Below the pieces are notes generated by a model. That model saw nothing but the letters and a program-made list of their open reading frames with translations. It searched no databases and was not told the origin of the DNA. From Actimicrobium sp. CCC2.4 (GTDB lineage Bacteria > Pseudomonadota > Gammaproteobacteria > Burkholderiales > Burkholderiaceae_D), in contig NZ_CP133777.1 in NCBI RefSeq assembly GCF_034347385.1, positions 1,860,001-1,924,000 of the forward strand: a DNA stretch of 64,000 nucleotides, read 5' to 3'. Positions 1 through 9,377 of this stretch are shown here, piece by piece. The translations under genes were made by a program, and so were the position numbers. Within the stretch, counting starts at the first letter, position 1. Every line of letters starts with the position of its first letter.

Positions 1-99
1 AAGCCTGCCTTGCCTGCGTCGACCGTTGTTGTGCAGGAGTCGATAACGACTTCTGAAACAACCACCTCCATCTCTGTTACGAAATCGAAAATCGCATGA
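1..99 (+). CDS. C-terminal end of an upstream CDS, probably rnc (ribonuclease III)
   Basis: Frame 1 is open from the window edge to a TGA at 97-99, giving 32 codons rich in Thr, Ser and Val. The stop overlaps the era start (ATGA at 96-99), as expected for translationally coupled genes. The tail has no recognisable domain. The rnc assignment is inferred only from the common betaproteobacterial order rnc-era-recO; some members of this group carry low-complexity C-terminal extensions on RNase III. It could be another gene. Confidence 0.5.
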   Translation, partial: KPALPASTVVVQESITTSETTTSISVTKSKIA

Positions 100-998
100 C
101 TGAATCCGTATTAAATCCGAATTTCCGCTGTGGCTACATCGCCATCGTCGGCCGTCCCAACGTCGGCAAGTCGACGTTGATGAATGCCTTGATCGGCGCC
201 AAAGTGAGCATCACATCGCGCAAGGCGCAAACCACGCGGCATCGTATTACCGGCATTCAGACTGTGGAAGACACGCAGTTCATTTATGTCGATACGCCCG
301 GCTTCCAGACCAAGCATGCCAATGCGCTCAATAAGACCTTGAACAAGACAGTCGCTAACACGCTCACCTCTGCTGACGTGATCTTGTTCCTGATCGAAGC
401 CGGGACGTTCGGGCCGGCTGATCAACAAGTACTTGATCTGATCCCTGACACGGTCCCATGCATCCTGGTAATCAACAAGTCGGATCGGGTCAAAGACAAG
501 GCAGTGCTGTTGCCGTTCGCGCAGCAAATCGCCGCCAAGCACGACTTTGCAGCTGTGGTGCCGGTGTCGGCCACACTGGGCTTTCAGCTCGATGGCCTGC
601 AAAAAGAAACACGACGTTTCCTGCCCGAAAATCCGCCGGAGTTCGGTCCCGACGACATCACCGATCGCAGCGAGAAATTTCTCGCCGCAGAGATCATCCG
701 TGAAAAAGTATTTCGTTTCGTCGGTGATGAATTGCCGTACACCAGCACTGTCCTGATCGAAAAATTCGAGCAGGAAGGCGATTTGCGGCGGGTCTTTGCG
801 GCGATCCTGGTTGAGCGCTCCACGCACAAATCGATGCTGATCGGTCAAAAAGGTGCGCGCCTGAAAGAGATCTCGACCCAGTCGCGGCTGGACATGGCGC
901 GACTGTTTGGTGGCCCGGTTTATCTCGAAATCTGGGTCAAGGTCAAGTCGGGTTGGGCGGACAACGAAGCCGGTCTGCGCGCTTACGGTTACGAGTAA
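96..998 (+). CDS. era: GTPase Era
   Basis: Era is a GTP-binding protein that binds 16S rRNA and helps mature the 30S ribosomal subunit at the inner face of the membrane. The 300-residue product has the usual length. The G1 motif GRPNVGKS lies at residues 19-26, followed by DTPG (G3) and NKSD (G4), and the C-terminal third has the KH RNA-binding domain with the [10 protein letters not shown] segment. The ATG at 96 overlaps the upstream stop by four bases, which fixes the start. recO follows after nine bases. Confidence 0.97.
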   Translation: MTESVLNPNFRCGYIAIVGRPNVGKSTLMNALIGAKVSITSRKAQTTRHRITGIQTVEDTQFIYVDTPGFQTKHANALNKTLNKTVANTLTSADVILFLIEAGTFGPADQQVLDLIPDTVPCILVINKSDRVKDKAVLLPFAQQIAAKHDFAAVVPVSATLGFQLDGLQKETRRFLPENPPEFGPDDITDRSEKFLAAEIIREKVFRFVGDELPYTSTVLIEKFEQEGDLRRVFAAILVERSTHKSMLIGQKGARLKEISTQSRLDMARLFGGPVYLEIWVKVKSGWADNEAGLRAYGYE

Positions 999-1007
999 GC
1001 CGGCCCC

Positions 1008-1805
1008 GTGAGTCGCGTGGCCGATCAAGCTGTCGCGCCGCTAGCGCTGCCCAAGCCGCCAGTGCGGCCGCGCAGAGCCGCCTCGCTGGAAAAGCCCGTA
1101 CGCATCGCTGGCCAGCCCGGCTTCGTGCTGCATAGTTACCCGCACAAGGAAACCAGTCTGATCATTGATGTGTTCACCCGTGAGCACGGCCGTATCGCAC
1201 TGGTGGCGAAGGGGGCCAAGCGACCCCACTCGGCGCTGCGGGGCGTGTTGCAAACTTTTCAGCCGCTCTCGTTGAGCTGGATCGGCAAGTCCGAGATCCG
1301 CACGCTGACTGCAGCGGAGTGGGTAGGCGGTCTGCTTCCACTTGAAAAATCCGCTCTGCTATGCGGCTTCTACCTCAACGAATTATTGGTCAAATTGATT
1401 GCACGCGATGACCCGCATCCGGGTTTGTTCGATCACTACGTATCTGCGTTGAATCAACTGGCGCACGGCGAAGCAGCTCCGATCGTCTTGCGTAAATTCG
1501 AACTTAGCCTGATGAAGCAAATCGGTGTTGCAGCCGACCTGAGCCTGTGTTCGGGTACGCGCGAGCCCGTGGTCCCGACCAGCAGTTATGTGGTGGACCC
1601 GGAGCGAGGAGTCCGTCTTGCCCGACCGTCGGATGTCTGGCCGCGCGTTTCCGGCCAGACCCTGCTGGATATGGAGCGCGAAGATTATGCCGGCAACACA
1701 ACCCAAAGCCAGAGCAAATTCCTGATGCGCTTCCTGCTGGCACACCAGCTCGGAGGCGTCCCCCTCAACACACGGCAGATCCTGATCGATCTGACCCAGC
1801 TTTAG
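1008..1805 (+). CDS. recO: DNA repair protein RecO
   Basis: RecO works with RecF and RecR to load RecA on SSB-coated single-stranded DNA. The 265-residue product has the N-terminal OB-fold (the [13 protein letters not shown] segment followed by [18 protein letters not shown]) and a helical C-terminal domain. The GTG start at 1008 adds about 35 residues, rich in Pro and Arg, before the region that aligns with the start of short RecO proteins. An internal start closer to residue 35 is possible, although no better one is evident. It belongs to the era-recO-pdxJ-acpS run. Confidence 0.93.
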   Translation: MSRVADQAVAPLALPKPPVRPRRAASLEKPVRIAGQPGFVLHSYPHKETSLIIDVFTREHGRIALVAKGAKRPHSALRGVLQTFQPLSLSWIGKSEIRTLTAAEWVGGLLPLEKSALLCGFYLNELLVKLIARDDPHPGLFDHYVSALNQLAHGEAAPIVLRKFELSLMKQIGVAADLSLCSGTREPVVPTSSYVVDPERGVRLARPSDVWPRVSGQTLLDMEREDYAGNTTQSQSKFLMRFLLAHQLGGVPLNTRQILIDLTQL

Positions 1806-1820
1806 GATTGCCCGCTACCG

Positions 1821-2513
1821 ATGAGCTATCTCAATCCCCATTCCACCGGTTCTGAGTTTTGCGTTGATCTGATGCCTCTGGTGCGATTTCGCACGGATCG
1901 ACCCGGGCCCGATCTGGTCCAGGCAGCCACCGCCGCGCAATCCGCTGGCGCCGACGCGATCAGCCTGGTGGCAGGCGAGATTGCACCGGGCCTGCTCACC
2001 GCGATTGCATCGGCGCTAATGATCCGGCTGCATCTTCATCTCCCTGCTGGCGGTGCATCGCTCGCAGAGGCAATCAGTGTGCGACCGCATCGTATTTGCT
2101 TGGCGATCGTTGACGTTAGCGCAGCCATTGCGCAGCAATTACAGGCGCACGGGATCGAGCTGGCGTTGGCAATCGACAGCAGTATTGAACAGGTGCAGGC
2201 GGCCCATGCGGCAGGCGCATGCGCGATAGAATTGGACGCAAGTAAATTGGGTACAGCAGAAATTGCCAACGTCGACGGCGAGTTCGCGCGACTAGTGGCA
2301 TGCGCTGCAGTGGCAACCCGCCTCGGCATGCAGGTACAGATTGCGCACGGTATCGATCTGACCAATGCCGGCCGGCTCGCTGTGCTCGGGGACGTCGTCC
2401 AGATTCAGGTTGGCCAGGCTTTGCTGGTCAGGGCGATCGTGGTCGGATGGCAATTAGCAGTCGGTGAAATGAAGGCTGTACTCACGCAAGCTGGCAGGCA
2501 AGCACAACCATGA
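1821..2513 (+). CDS. Degenerate PdxJ-like protein (pyridoxine 5'-phosphate synthase homologue)
   Basis: This gene sits in the conserved pdxJ slot between recO and acpS, and its 230-residue product keeps the outline of the PdxJ barrel: PDxVQAA-like helix ([19 protein letters not shown]), an [11 protein letters not shown] segment and a C-terminal VGxAL..RAIVVG..AVGEMKA stretch. The family's catalytic motifs are gone. The N-terminal NIDHxATLRxARG becomes [24 protein letters not shown] becomes LVAGEIAP, the conserved Glu of the LEMAxTEEM strand is absent, and the PEKR...DVAGQ loop is deleted. Only the late AHG histidine survives. The frame is open and overlaps acpS by four bases, so it is probably expressed, but PNP synthase activity is doubtful. 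Confidence 0.75.
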   Translation: MSYLNPHSTGSEFCVDLMPLVRFRTDRPGPDLVQAATAAQSAGADAISLVAGEIAPGLLTAIASALMIRLHLHLPAGGASLAEAISVRPHRICLAIVDVSAAIAQQLQAHGIELALAIDSSIEQVQAAHAAGACAIELDASKLGTAEIANVDGEFARLVACAAVATRLGMQVQIAHGIDLTNAGRLAVLGDVVQIQVGQALLVRAIVVGWQLAVGEMKAVLTQAGRQAQP

Positions 2514-2902
2514 TCTATGGCATCGGTACCGACATCATCCGCATAGACCGCATTGCCGCAGCGCTCAAGCGCAGCGGTCCGCGCTTTGCCGGGAAAATTC
2601 TGGGCATCGAAGAGCTGGCAAAATACCACCAGCGCGCTGCCAGATCCGAACTGCGTGGCCTGAGTTTTCTGGCGACACGTTTTGCAGCGAAGGAGGCTTT
2701 TTCCAAAGCCCTTGGCCTGGGGATGCGGATGCCAATGACCTGGCGGGCGATGCAGACCTTGAACGACGGCAGCGGCAAACCCGTTGTCGTGACCAGCGGC
2801 CCATTGGCCCTTTTTATGGAGCAGCACGAATTGACCGCTCAGGTATCGATTACCGACGAAACCGATTACGCGGTCGCCTTCGTCATTGTGGAGAAAAAAT
2901 GA
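2510..2902 (+). CDS. acpS: Holo-[acyl-carrier-protein] synthase
   Basis: AcpS transfers 4'-phosphopantetheine from CoA to the serine of acyl carrier protein. The 130-residue product has the family hallmarks: [12 protein letters not shown] at the N-terminus (magnesium-binding Asp) and [12 protein letters not shown] near residues 57-68. The ATG overlaps the stop of the pdxJ-like gene (ATGA at 2510-2513), and the next start (nagZ) overlaps its own stop in the same way, so the three are translationally coupled. Confidence 0.96.
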   Translation: MIYGIGTDIIRIDRIAAALKRSGPRFAGKILGIEELAKYHQRAARSELRGLSFLATRFAAKEAFSKALGLGMRMPMTWRAMQTLNDGSGKPVVVTSGPLALFMEQHELTAQVSITDETDYAVAFVIVEKK

Positions 2903-3951
2903 ATCACCCAGTCAGCAACAATAATCAAGCCGCCGGCCCTGTCATGCTCGACGTGGCGGGCACGGTGCTGGATGCCGATGACATCGCCCGTATCCGCCAC
3001 GCTTTGACCGGAGGCGTCATCCTGTTTGCGCGCAATTGGCAAGACCGTGCGCAGCTGGTTGCGCTCACTACTGCGATCCACGCCGCTAAGCCGGGCGTGC
3101 TGATTGCGGTCGACCACGAAGGCGGGCGGGTCCAGCGCTTCCGCACGGACGGCTTTACGGCACTCCCTGCGATGCGGCGTCTCGGCCAACTGTGGGACCT
3201 CGATGCACAAGCGGCTTGCCGCGCGGCCACCGATGTCGGCTTCGTACTGGCCGCCGAGTTGCGTGCCTGCGGCGTCGACCTGTCGTTCACGCCAGTGCTC
3301 GATCTTGATCATGGCGAATCGGGCGTCATCGGGGACCGGGCGTTCCATCGTGATCCGGCAGTCGTCACGCAACTGGCAAAAAGCCTGAACCATGGCTTGC
3401 TGCTGGCAGGCATGGCCAATTGCGGCAAACATTTTCCCGGTCACGGGTTCGTCAAGGCCGATTCGCATGTCGCCATTCCGGTCGACGAGCGTGCCGTCGA
3501 CGCTGTCGTCACAGACGATGCGATGCCATACCGCTGGCTTGGACTGAGCTTGTCGGGTGTGATGCCGGCACATGTCATCTATCCGCAATTCGATGCTGCA
3601 CCGGCAGGTTTTTCAAAAAAATGGCTGTCGTTGCTGCGTGACGAGATGGGATTCGAAGGTGTTATTTTTAGCGATGACCTCAGCATGGAAGGGGCCAGCA
3701 TTGCCGGTGACGTGGTCGCCGGGGCGACGGCTGCGCTGCAGGCCGGTTGCGATATGGTCCTTATTTGCAATCGGCCCGACATGGCCGACCAGCTACTCGG
3801 CGGGCTTGATCCTGCCTTGATGTCGCTGGCCAGCGCTGCGCGCGTTGCGGCTCTGCTACCGGCGGGGGCAGCGATATCGTGGCAGGCACTGCAAACCGAC
3901 CCACGTTATCGATCGGCCTTGCATACGATTGCCCGCTTGATGCCTGTCTGA
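2899..3951 (+). CDS. nagZ: Beta-N-acetylhexosaminidase NagZ
   Basis: NagZ is the cytoplasmic glycoside hydrolase family 3 enzyme that removes N-acetylglucosamine from recycled anhydromuropeptides. The 350-residue product carries [12 protein letters not shown], the family signature KHFPGHG near residue 177 (catalytic His loop) and SDDLSME near residue 258 (nucleophile Asp). Its ATG overlaps the acpS stop by four bases. uvrC starts three bases downstream, so both are likely on one transcript. Confidence 0.96.
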   Translation: MNHPVSNNNQAAGPVMLDVAGTVLDADDIARIRHALTGGVILFARNWQDRAQLVALTTAIHAAKPGVLIAVDHEGGRVQRFRTDGFTALPAMRRLGQLWDLDAQAACRAATDVGFVLAAELRACGVDLSFTPVLDLDHGESGVIGDRAFHRDPAVVTQLAKSLNHGLLLAGMANCGKHFPGHGFVKADSHVAIPVDERAVDAVVTDDAMPYRWLGLSLSGVMPAHVIYPQFDAAPAGFSKKWLSLLRDEMGFEGVIFSDDLSMEGASIAGDVVAGATAALQAGCDMVLICNRPDMADQLLGGLDPALMSLASAARVAALLPAGAAISWQALQTDPRYRSALHTIARLMPV

Positions 3952-3954
3952 TGC

Positions 3955-5832
3955 ATGTCTGAGAAACCATCCCCGATGACCGCTGTCACGCCAACAGATC
4001 CGCGCGCTATCGTGCTCGACACGGTGGCCAAGTTGCCGCATCTGCCCGGTGTGTATCGCTATTTCGATGCTGACAATAACGTGCTGTATGTCGGCAAGGC
4101 ACGAGACCTCAAAAAACGCGTCTCCAGTTATTTCCAGAAAACCCTCAGCAGTTCGCGTATTGCGATGATGGTCGAGCGTATCGCCCGGCTTGAGACCACC
4201 GTGACCCGCAGCGAAGCCGAAGCATTGATCCTGGAAAATAACCTGATCAAGGCATTGCAGCCGCGTTTCAATATTCTGTTTCGCGACGACAAGTCCTACC
4301 CGTATCTGAAAATTACGGGCCAGGCGTTTCCGCGTATGGCGTATTACCGCGGCTCGGTCGACAAGCGTAGCCAGTTCTTCGGACCGTTTCCGAGCGCATG
4401 GGCGGTCAAGGAATCGATGCAGATCCTGCAAAAAGTATTCCTGCTCCGGACTTGCGAAGACAGTGTGTACGCCAACCGCACGCGGCCCTGCCTGCTGCAT
4501 CAGATCCACCGCTGCAGTGCGCCGTGTGTTGCCGAAATCCGCCAGGAAGATTACAACCTCGATGTCGAGAACGCCGCGAAATTCTTGCGCGGGCGGCAAA
4601 GCGAAGTAATGCAAACGCTGGAAGGGAAAATGCATGCGTATGCCGGCGAGCTGAAGTTCGAACAAGCGGCGGGCGTTCGCAATCAGATCAGCGCATTGTC
4701 GCGCGTACTGCACCAGCAAACCATGGAAACGGGCAGCGACGCCGACATCGACATCATCGCCGTCATCGTACAGGGCGGTCGTGCCTGCGTGAACCTGGCG
4801 ATGGTGCGTGGTGGCCGTCATCTCGGCGATCGCGCTTATTTTCCGACCCACGTCGATAATGCCCTGGCCACGGCCGAGGATGCTATCGATGTCGAAGTAC
4901 TGAAGGCTTTTCTGGCACAGCATTATCTGGAAAAATTCATCCCGTCGACACTGATCCTGAATTTGGAATTTGATCAGCCGGAATTGATGCTGGCGCTGAT
5001 GGAGCAGTGCGGACACCGGATCAACTTGCTGTTCCAGCCGCAAGCGCAGCGGCGGCAATGGCTGGAAATGGCTTGCAAGGGCGCCGAGATTTCGCTCGCG
5101 CGCTTGCTCTCGGAGCAAGGCTCGCAACAGTCGCGCACCCGCGCGCTGGTCGAAGTGCTGGCGCTCGATAGTGCTGATATCGAAACCTTGCGCGTCGAGT
5201 GTTTCGACATCAGTCACACGCAAGGTGAAGCGACCCAGGCGTCGTGTGTGGTGTTTCATCACCATGCGATGCAGAACGGTGAATACCGGCGCTACAACAT
5301 CAACGACATCACGCCGGGCGATGACTACGCCGCGATGCGTCAGGTGCTGACACGTCGCTATGAGAAAGTCGCCAACGGCGATGGCGTGATGCCGGACATC
5401 GTCTTGATTGACGGCGGCAAAGGGCAAGTGGAAGTCGCGCGCCAGGTGTTTGCCGAACTCGGGCTGGACATCAGCCTTATTGTTGGCGTCGCCAAGGGAG
5501 AAGGGCGCCGCGTGGGACTGGAAACGCTGGTGTTCGTCGATGGTCGCGAGGCCAGGGAATTGGGCAAAGAATCAGCCGCGCTGATGCTGATCGCCCAGAT
5601 TCGTGATGAGGCGCATCGCTTTGCGATCACCGGCATGCGGGCGCGACGCGCCAAGACACGGCAGGCGTCGCGCCTCGAAGAGATAGAAGGTATTGGTGCC
5701 AAGCGACGACAAAAACTGCTGGCGCGCTTTGGTAGCTTACGTGAAGTGACCAATGCCAGCGTGGAAGAGCTGACATCGGTCGAGGGGATTTCCCGCCAAT
5801 TGGCGGAAGACATTTACCGGCAATTGCATTAG
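3955..5832 (+). CDS. uvrC: Excinuclease ABC subunit C
   Basis: UvrC makes both incisions in UvrABC nucleotide-excision repair. The 625-residue product begins with the GIY-YIG nuclease domain ([20 protein letters not shown]), has the UVR segment near residues 205-240, the RNase H-like nuclease domain in the middle ([15 protein letters not shown]) and tandem helix-hairpin-helix motifs at the C-terminus ([13 protein letters not shown]). The start lies three bases after the nagZ stop. A second Met at residue 8 is an alternative start. Confidence 0.97.
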   Translation: MSEKPSPMTAVTPTDPRAIVLDTVAKLPHLPGVYRYFDADNNVLYVGKARDLKKRVSSYFQKTLSSSRIAMMVERIARLETTVTRSEAEALILENNLIKALQPRFNILFRDDKSYPYLKITGQAFPRMAYYRGSVDKRSQFFGPFPSAWAVKESMQILQKVFLLRTCEDSVYANRTRPCLLHQIHRCSAPCVAEIRQEDYNLDVENAAKFLRGRQSEVMQTLEGKMHAYAGELKFEQAAGVRNQISALSRVLHQQTMETGSDADIDIIAVIVQGGRACVNLAMVRGGRHLGDRAYFPTHVDNALATAEDAIDVEVLKAFLAQHYLEKFIPSTLILNLEFDQPELMLALMEQCGHRINLLFQPQAQRRQWLEMACKGAEISLARLLSEQGSQQSRTRALVEVLALDSADIETLRVECFDISHTQGEATQASCVVFHHHAMQNGEYRRYNINDITPGDDYAAMRQVLTRRYEKVANGDGVMPDIVLIDGGKGQVEVARQVFAELGLDISLIVGVAKGEGRRVGLETLVFVDGREARELGKESAALMLIAQIRDEAHRFAITGMRARRAKTRQASRLEEIEGIGAKRRQKLLARFGSLREVTNASVEELTSVEGISRQLAEDIYRQLH

Positions 5833-5925
5833 ATTACGGGCACGTTGCGTTACGTGGACTTCCCGATACCGGGCACCTGGCGCAACGTCTTATCAAACAC
5901 AGCCTGACTTTCAAGAATTCGACCC

Positions 5926-6510
5926 ATGCCACTGAACTTTCCTATCCTGCTCACGTGGTTGCGTGTTGCCCTCATTCCCTTGATGGTCGGGGTGTTCTAT
6001 TTGCCTGGATCCTGGATATCGTCGTTTGACAAAGGCCTGGCATCGACTTGCATTTTTGTGGTCGCTGCGCTCACCGACTGGCTGGATGGTTTTCTCGCGC
6101 GTCGCTGGAATCAGACCTCCGCTTTTGGCGCGTTCCTTGACCCGGTGGCCGACAAGTTGATGGTTGCAGGTGCACTGCTGATCCTCGTGCAATTGGATCG
6201 CGTCAATGCGGTGGTGGCTTTCATCATCATTGGTCGCGAGATAACGATTTCAGCCTTGCGAGAATGGATGGCCCAACTCGGTGCCTCCAAATCCGTAGCG
6301 GTCAGTTCGATCGGAAAAATCAAGACCACGGCGCAGATGGTGGCGATTCCAATGCTGCTGTATTACGACACCTTGCTCGGGTTCATCGACACCCGCATCT
6401 GGGGCCAATGGTTGCTCGGCGTCGCGGCGATCCTGACCGTGTGGTCGATGTTTTATTACCTGAAAAAAGCATGGCCGCTGATGAAAGAGAATTCGGGACC
6501 GATGGCTTGA
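5926..6510 (+). CDS. pgsA: CDP-diacylglycerol--glycerol-3-phosphate 3-phosphatidyltransferase
   Basis: PgsA makes phosphatidylglycerophosphate, the committed step to phosphatidylglycerol and cardiolipin, in the inner membrane. The 194-residue product has the CDP-alcohol phosphotransferase signature starting at residue 50 (DWLDGFLARR followed by GAFLDPVADK), with the expected spaced aspartates, and several hydrophobic helices. It follows uvrC by 93 bases. A strong promoter for tRNA genes begins 28 bases after its stop. Confidence 0.96.
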   Translation: MPLNFPILLTWLRVALIPLMVGVFYLPGSWISSFDKGLASTCIFVVAALTDWLDGFLARRWNQTSAFGAFLDPVADKLMVAGALLILVQLDRVNAVVAFIIIGREITISALREWMAQLGASKSVAVSSIGKIKTTAQMVAIPMLLYYDTLLGFIDTRIWGQWLLGVAAILTVWSMFYYLKKAWPLMKENSGPMA

Positions 6511-6538
6511 TTTTTTGCTCCGCCACGCCGCTGCTGGC

Positions 6539-6566
6539 TTGACAAAAAAAAGCGGGCCTCTATAAT
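6539..6566 (+). promoter_or_regulatory. Sigma70-type promoter for the tRNA-Gly gene
   Basis: A perfect -35 box TTGACA (6539-6544) and a perfect -10 box TATAAT (6561-6566) are separated by 16 bases, with a GC-rich CGCCTC discriminator following. The first tRNA-Gly starts 18 bases after the -10 box, as expected for a short stable-RNA leader. No promoter of similar quality is seen before the second tRNA-Gly. Confidence 0.9.
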
Positions 6567-6583
6567 ACGCCTCTGTTGTGAAC

Positions 6584-6659
6584 GCGGGAGTAGCTCAGTT
6601 GGTAGAGCGCAACCTTGCCAAGGTTGAGGTCGAGAGTTCGAGCCTCTTCTCCCGCTCCA
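6584..6659 (+). tRNA. glyV: tRNA-Gly(GCC), copy 1
   Basis: The 76-base cloverleaf has a 7-bp acceptor stem GCGGGAG/CTCCCGC, the D-loop AGCTCAGTTGGTAGA, an anticodon stem CAACC/GGTTG around the loop TTGCCAA (anticodon GCC), the T-loop GTTCGAG and an encoded CCA end. It is identical over its whole length to the copy at 6764-6839. The symbol is by analogy only. Confidence 0.97.
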
Positions 6660-6664
6660 GATTA

Positions 6665-6694
6665 AAAATGGAAGCTGTAACAAGCTTCCATTTT
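6665..6694 (+). terminator. Hairpin after tRNA-Gly copy 1
   Basis: A 12-bp perfect inverted repeat (AAAATGGAAGCT / AGCTTCCATTTT) with a six-base loop starts six bases after the tRNA 3' end, and its 3' arm ends in a T-rich stretch. It looks like an intrinsic terminator. It is AT-rich and the T-run is partly inside the stem, so some read-through to copy 2 is likely. Confidence 0.65.
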
Positions 6695-6763
6695 ATTTAA
6701 AGACGAATCCGGTTAGATGCAAAGCAGGGGCATGCATCAGCCGGAATCAGCAACAAGTTTCAT

Positions 6764-6839
6764 GCGGGAGTAGCTCAGTTGGTAGAGCGCAACCTTGCCA
6801 AGGTTGAGGTCGAGAGTTCGAGCCTCTTCTCCCGCTCCA
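6764..6839 (+). tRNA. glyW: tRNA-Gly(GCC), copy 2
   Basis: The sequence is identical to copy 1 (anticodon GCC, encoded CCA) and continues into a similar CAGATTAAAA-hairpin unit, which points to tandem duplication of tRNA plus hairpin. There is no clear promoter of its own in the 69 bases upstream, so it may be transcribed by read-through. The symbol is by analogy only. Confidence 0.97.
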
Positions 6840-6848
6840 GATTAAAAG

Positions 6849-6875
6849 GGAAGCTGTTTCAGCTTCCTTTTTTTT
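6849..6875 (+). terminator. Intrinsic terminator after tRNA-Gly copy 2
   Basis: An 8-bp stem GGAAGCTG/CAGCTTCC with a three-base loop is followed directly by a run of eight T. This is a classic Rho-independent terminator and is stronger-looking than the related hairpin after copy 1. Confidence 0.85.
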
Positions 6876-6959
6876 ATCAGAGGATCGGTTTATACGATTT
6901 TCTGAAAAGCCGATTCGATAGATGCATGCAGTCGATTAGGCAGTTACAATGTCCACCGC

Positions 6960-7033
6960 GGCGGGGTAGCAAAGTGGTTATGCAGCGGCCTGCAAAGCCG
7001 TTTACGCCGGTTCGAACCCGACCCCCGCCTCCA
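6960..7033 (+). tRNA. cysT: tRNA-Cys(GCA)
   Basis: The 74-base cloverleaf has the acceptor stem GGCGGGG/CCCCGCC, an anticodon loop CTGCAAA (anticodon GCA) with a 5-bp stem, the T-loop TTCGAAC and an encoded CCA. One C-A mismatch is seen in the T stem (GCCGG against CCGAC). The gene order gly-gly-cys resembles the glyW-cysT arrangement of other Proteobacteria, but no tRNA-Leu follows; the mobile-element region begins instead. Confidence 0.93.
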
Positions 7034-7356
7034 GTTTTCCTGCAATAAATCAATCTCTTTGTATTCTCTTGAGTCGAGTTCAACATGGCTCGAATCTCAC
7101 TGGATACGTTCATTTTTCGTTGATACCTAGTCTCCTCCTGCCGACCTCGGCACTACGGTGACGATCAAAAACACCCATTTCTGCACATTCCAGCGAAGCG
7201 TAAAGAACAAACTATTGCCTAAAATACTGTGGGTAATGTTTTGGTTCTTACAGGCTAGTGCTCGCCCAAGGCATCATTCCGGGTCTGTCTCATTAATTTT
7301 GGACGAGGACATTCTTTGTCCAATCTATTGGTGAACAAATAGTCGCGCGGTGTGCA
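7034..7356. other. Intergenic stretch between tRNA-Cys and the IS remnants
   Basis: These 323 bases contain no convincing reading frame, RNA gene or terminator. No second copy of the tRNA-Cys 3' end was found that would mark an integrase attachment site. The stretch most likely consists of insertion-sequence debris. Confidence 0.5.
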
Positions 7357-7666
7357 ATGCTCGATTTCGAATGGGTGAGGTTTCCGAAAGAATTGATCTT
7401 GATGTGTATCCGGTAACACGCGGCGTATTCGCTGAGTTGCCGACACAGAGAGGAAATGATGGAAGAGCGTGGCGTCTTTGTCGACTACGCCACAATCAAC
7501 CGGTAGGCGATCAAGTTTCGGTCCTTGCTGGAAAAGGTTTTTCGACAAGGCGATGCGGGAGAACGGCGATCCTGAAAAAGTTACGGTGGACAAAAGCGGT
7601 TCCAACAAGCCTGTGATTGAAGAGATTTATGTCGGACGGGGTATTCAGGTCATCGTTCGTCAGCTC
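7357..7666 (+). pseudogene. IS6-family transposase remnant, left part
   Basis: Translation in frame 1 from about 7363 gives FPKELILMCIR, a stop (TAA 7414-7416), HAAYSLSCRHREEMMEERG, FVDYATINR and another stop (TAG 7504-7506). Both stops fall where IS6/IS26-type transposases have conserved Trp. The match then shifts by one base near 7535 into FFDKAMRENGDPEKVTVDKSG, the region leading to the second catalytic Asp, and ends at VRQL, where the IS256-type element interrupts it. The remainder is found at 9016-9275. The gene is clearly dead. Confidence 0.85.
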
Positions 7667-9015
7667 GAGGGTGTCTTAAGTTTTGTGTAAACGGTCATTT
7701 GGCAGGACACTGCCACCAAAGAGGAAAAAATGACCTACGTAAAACGCACCGAGCGGGCCAAGCCCGATCCCGAACTGGTCAAGCTGGCGGACAGCCTGCT
7801 TGCGAACTACAAGAAACCTGAAGATCTGATTGGCGAAAATGGCTTGCTCAAGCAGCTCACCAAGATGCTGGTCGAGCGTGCCCTGTAAGTCGAGATGACC
7901 GAGCACCCGGGCCACGGCAAGAGCGGTGACGTCACCAACGACACGGCTAACACCCGCAACGGCCGCAGCGCCAAGAGGCTAAAAGGCGACTTCGGTGCCC
8001 TGCCGCTGGACATTCCCCGTGACCGTCAAAGGGCATTCGAGCCGCAAATCGTCGGCAAGCATCAGACCCGCTGGACCGGCTTCGACGACAAGATCATCTC
8101 GCTGTATGCCCGTGGCTTGACGGTCAGGGAGATCCAGAGTCACCTGGAGGAGATCTATGGTGCCGAGGTATCGCCGAGCCTGATTTCGAGCGTCACCGAC
8201 GCGGTGAGCGAGGATGTGAAGCTCTGGCAGGCCCGACCGCTCGACGCGCTCTATCCGATCCTGTATCTCGACTGCATCCACGTCAAAGTACGCGACAGCG
8301 GCGCCGTACGTAACAAGGCCGTCTTCCTGGCCATCGGCGTGAACATGGAAGGCCACAAGGAGGTGTTGGGCTTGTGGATCGCCCAGACCGAGGGGGCGAA
8401 GTTCTGGCTGCAAGTCGTCACGGAGCTGAAAAATCGTGGCGTGCAGGATATCTTTATCGCCTGCGTGGACGGGCTGAAAGGCTTTCCCGATCCGATCGAG
8501 GCGGTCTTTCCCAAGGCGGCTGTCCAGCTATGCATCGTCCACATGGTGCGCAACAGCCTGAACTTCGTGACATGGAAAGTGCAGCGGGAAGTGGCCGCCG
8601 ATCTGAAGTGCATCTACAGTGCGGCGACGGTCGACGAAGCCGAACTCATGCTCACACAATTCGAGGTCAAATGGGACAAGGATTATCCGTCGATCGGGCT
8701 GTCCTGGCGGCGCAATTGGGCACGCGTCACGCCGTTCTTCGACTACCCAACTGAAATCAGAAAAGTCATTTACACCACCAACGCCATCGAATCCATTAAC
8801 ATGAGCCTGCGCAAGGTTACCAAGACCCGCAGTTCGTTTCCAACCGATGAGGCCGTCAGCAAGCTGTTTTACCTGGCGCTCAACAACATCAGCAAGAAAT
8901 GGACAATGCCGCTGAGGGACTGGAAAGGAGCACTCAACCGCTTCACTATCCAGTTTGAAGAACGGATTTCACTGACTTAAACGAATCCCGCTTACACAAA
9001 ATCCCGCACACCCTC
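7667..9015 (+). mobile_element. IS256-family insertion sequence
   Basis: The element is bounded by imperfect terminal inverted repeats. Each end reads GAGGGTGT, then a diverged 7-base stretch, then TTTGTGTAA and CGG (left end 7667 onward, right end on the other strand back from 9015). It encloses one transposase gene. The flanking octamers GTCAGCTC (7659-7666) and GCCAACTC (9016-9023) match at six of eight positions and look like a decayed target duplication. The insertion splits an IS6-family transposase gene. Its length, about 1.35 kb, is typical for the family. Confidence 0.88.
7730..8980 (+). pseudogene. IS256-family transposase, interrupted by an in-frame stop
   Basis: The reading frame begins at ATG 7730 after a GAGG ribosome-binding site, runs 52 codons to LTKMLVERAL, meets TAA at 7886-7888, and continues in the same frame through VEMTEHPGHGKSGD to 8980. 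The family normally reads E/A at the stop position, so this is a nonsense mutation of a single 417-codon gene. The downstream 361 codons keep the catalytic DDE residues (DCIHVKVRD, ACVDGLKGF, NAIESINMSLR). Re-initiation at ATG 7895 could give an N-terminally shortened protein, so residual activity cannot be excluded. Confidence 0.85.
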
Positions 9016-9275
9016 GCCAACTCAAGAATTTCAACAATATCGTGGAGCAGGATCGTCGCGTCACCATGCGCGTGACTAAACCCATGCGCAACGTCAAATC
9101 CGTCCGGTCCTCCCAAAATACACTGGCCGGGATCGAACTGATGCACATGATCCGTAAAGGTCAAATGATCCTCGCTCACCGTATTCAGATGACTTTTGCG
9201 AAACAGTTTTACGTCTCGGTAAGTCCGCCCAGTTGGAAAGTGCTGTCTCCACTTACCAATATTCCGAATTTTTAA
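9016..9275 (+). pseudogene. IS6-family transposase remnant, right part
   Basis: The frame reads QLKNFNNIVEQDRR, RVTKPMRN and TLAGIELMHMIRKGQM, ending in AKQFYVSV and a short tail. This is the C-terminal part of an IS6-family DDE transposase, including the final catalytic Glu region (NIVEQD). It continues exactly where the left remnant (7357-7666) stops at VRQL, so both pieces were one gene before the IS256-type insertion. Confidence 0.88.
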
Positions 9276-9377
9276 AGTTAACACGACAGAATCATGCCAT
9301 CTGGTCAGACATCGTCAAACGTGCGTGACCGTCAGCTACTGCAACACTAATGATCCCGCAGTTGCTCAGTGAAACGC

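Noticed and set aside
111-1028. Long minus-strand frame opposite era
   Set aside because: It is a shadow of era: no motif, no ribosome-binding site, and era is certain on the other strand.
3856-5427. 523-codon minus-strand frame opposite uvrC
   Set aside because: Its composition reflects the complement of uvrC codons; no recognisable domain.
5848-5890. Inverted repeat ACGTTGCG/CGCAACGT between uvrC and pgsA
   Set aside because: The 8-bp arms enclose a long loop and no T-run follows, so a terminator is not supported.
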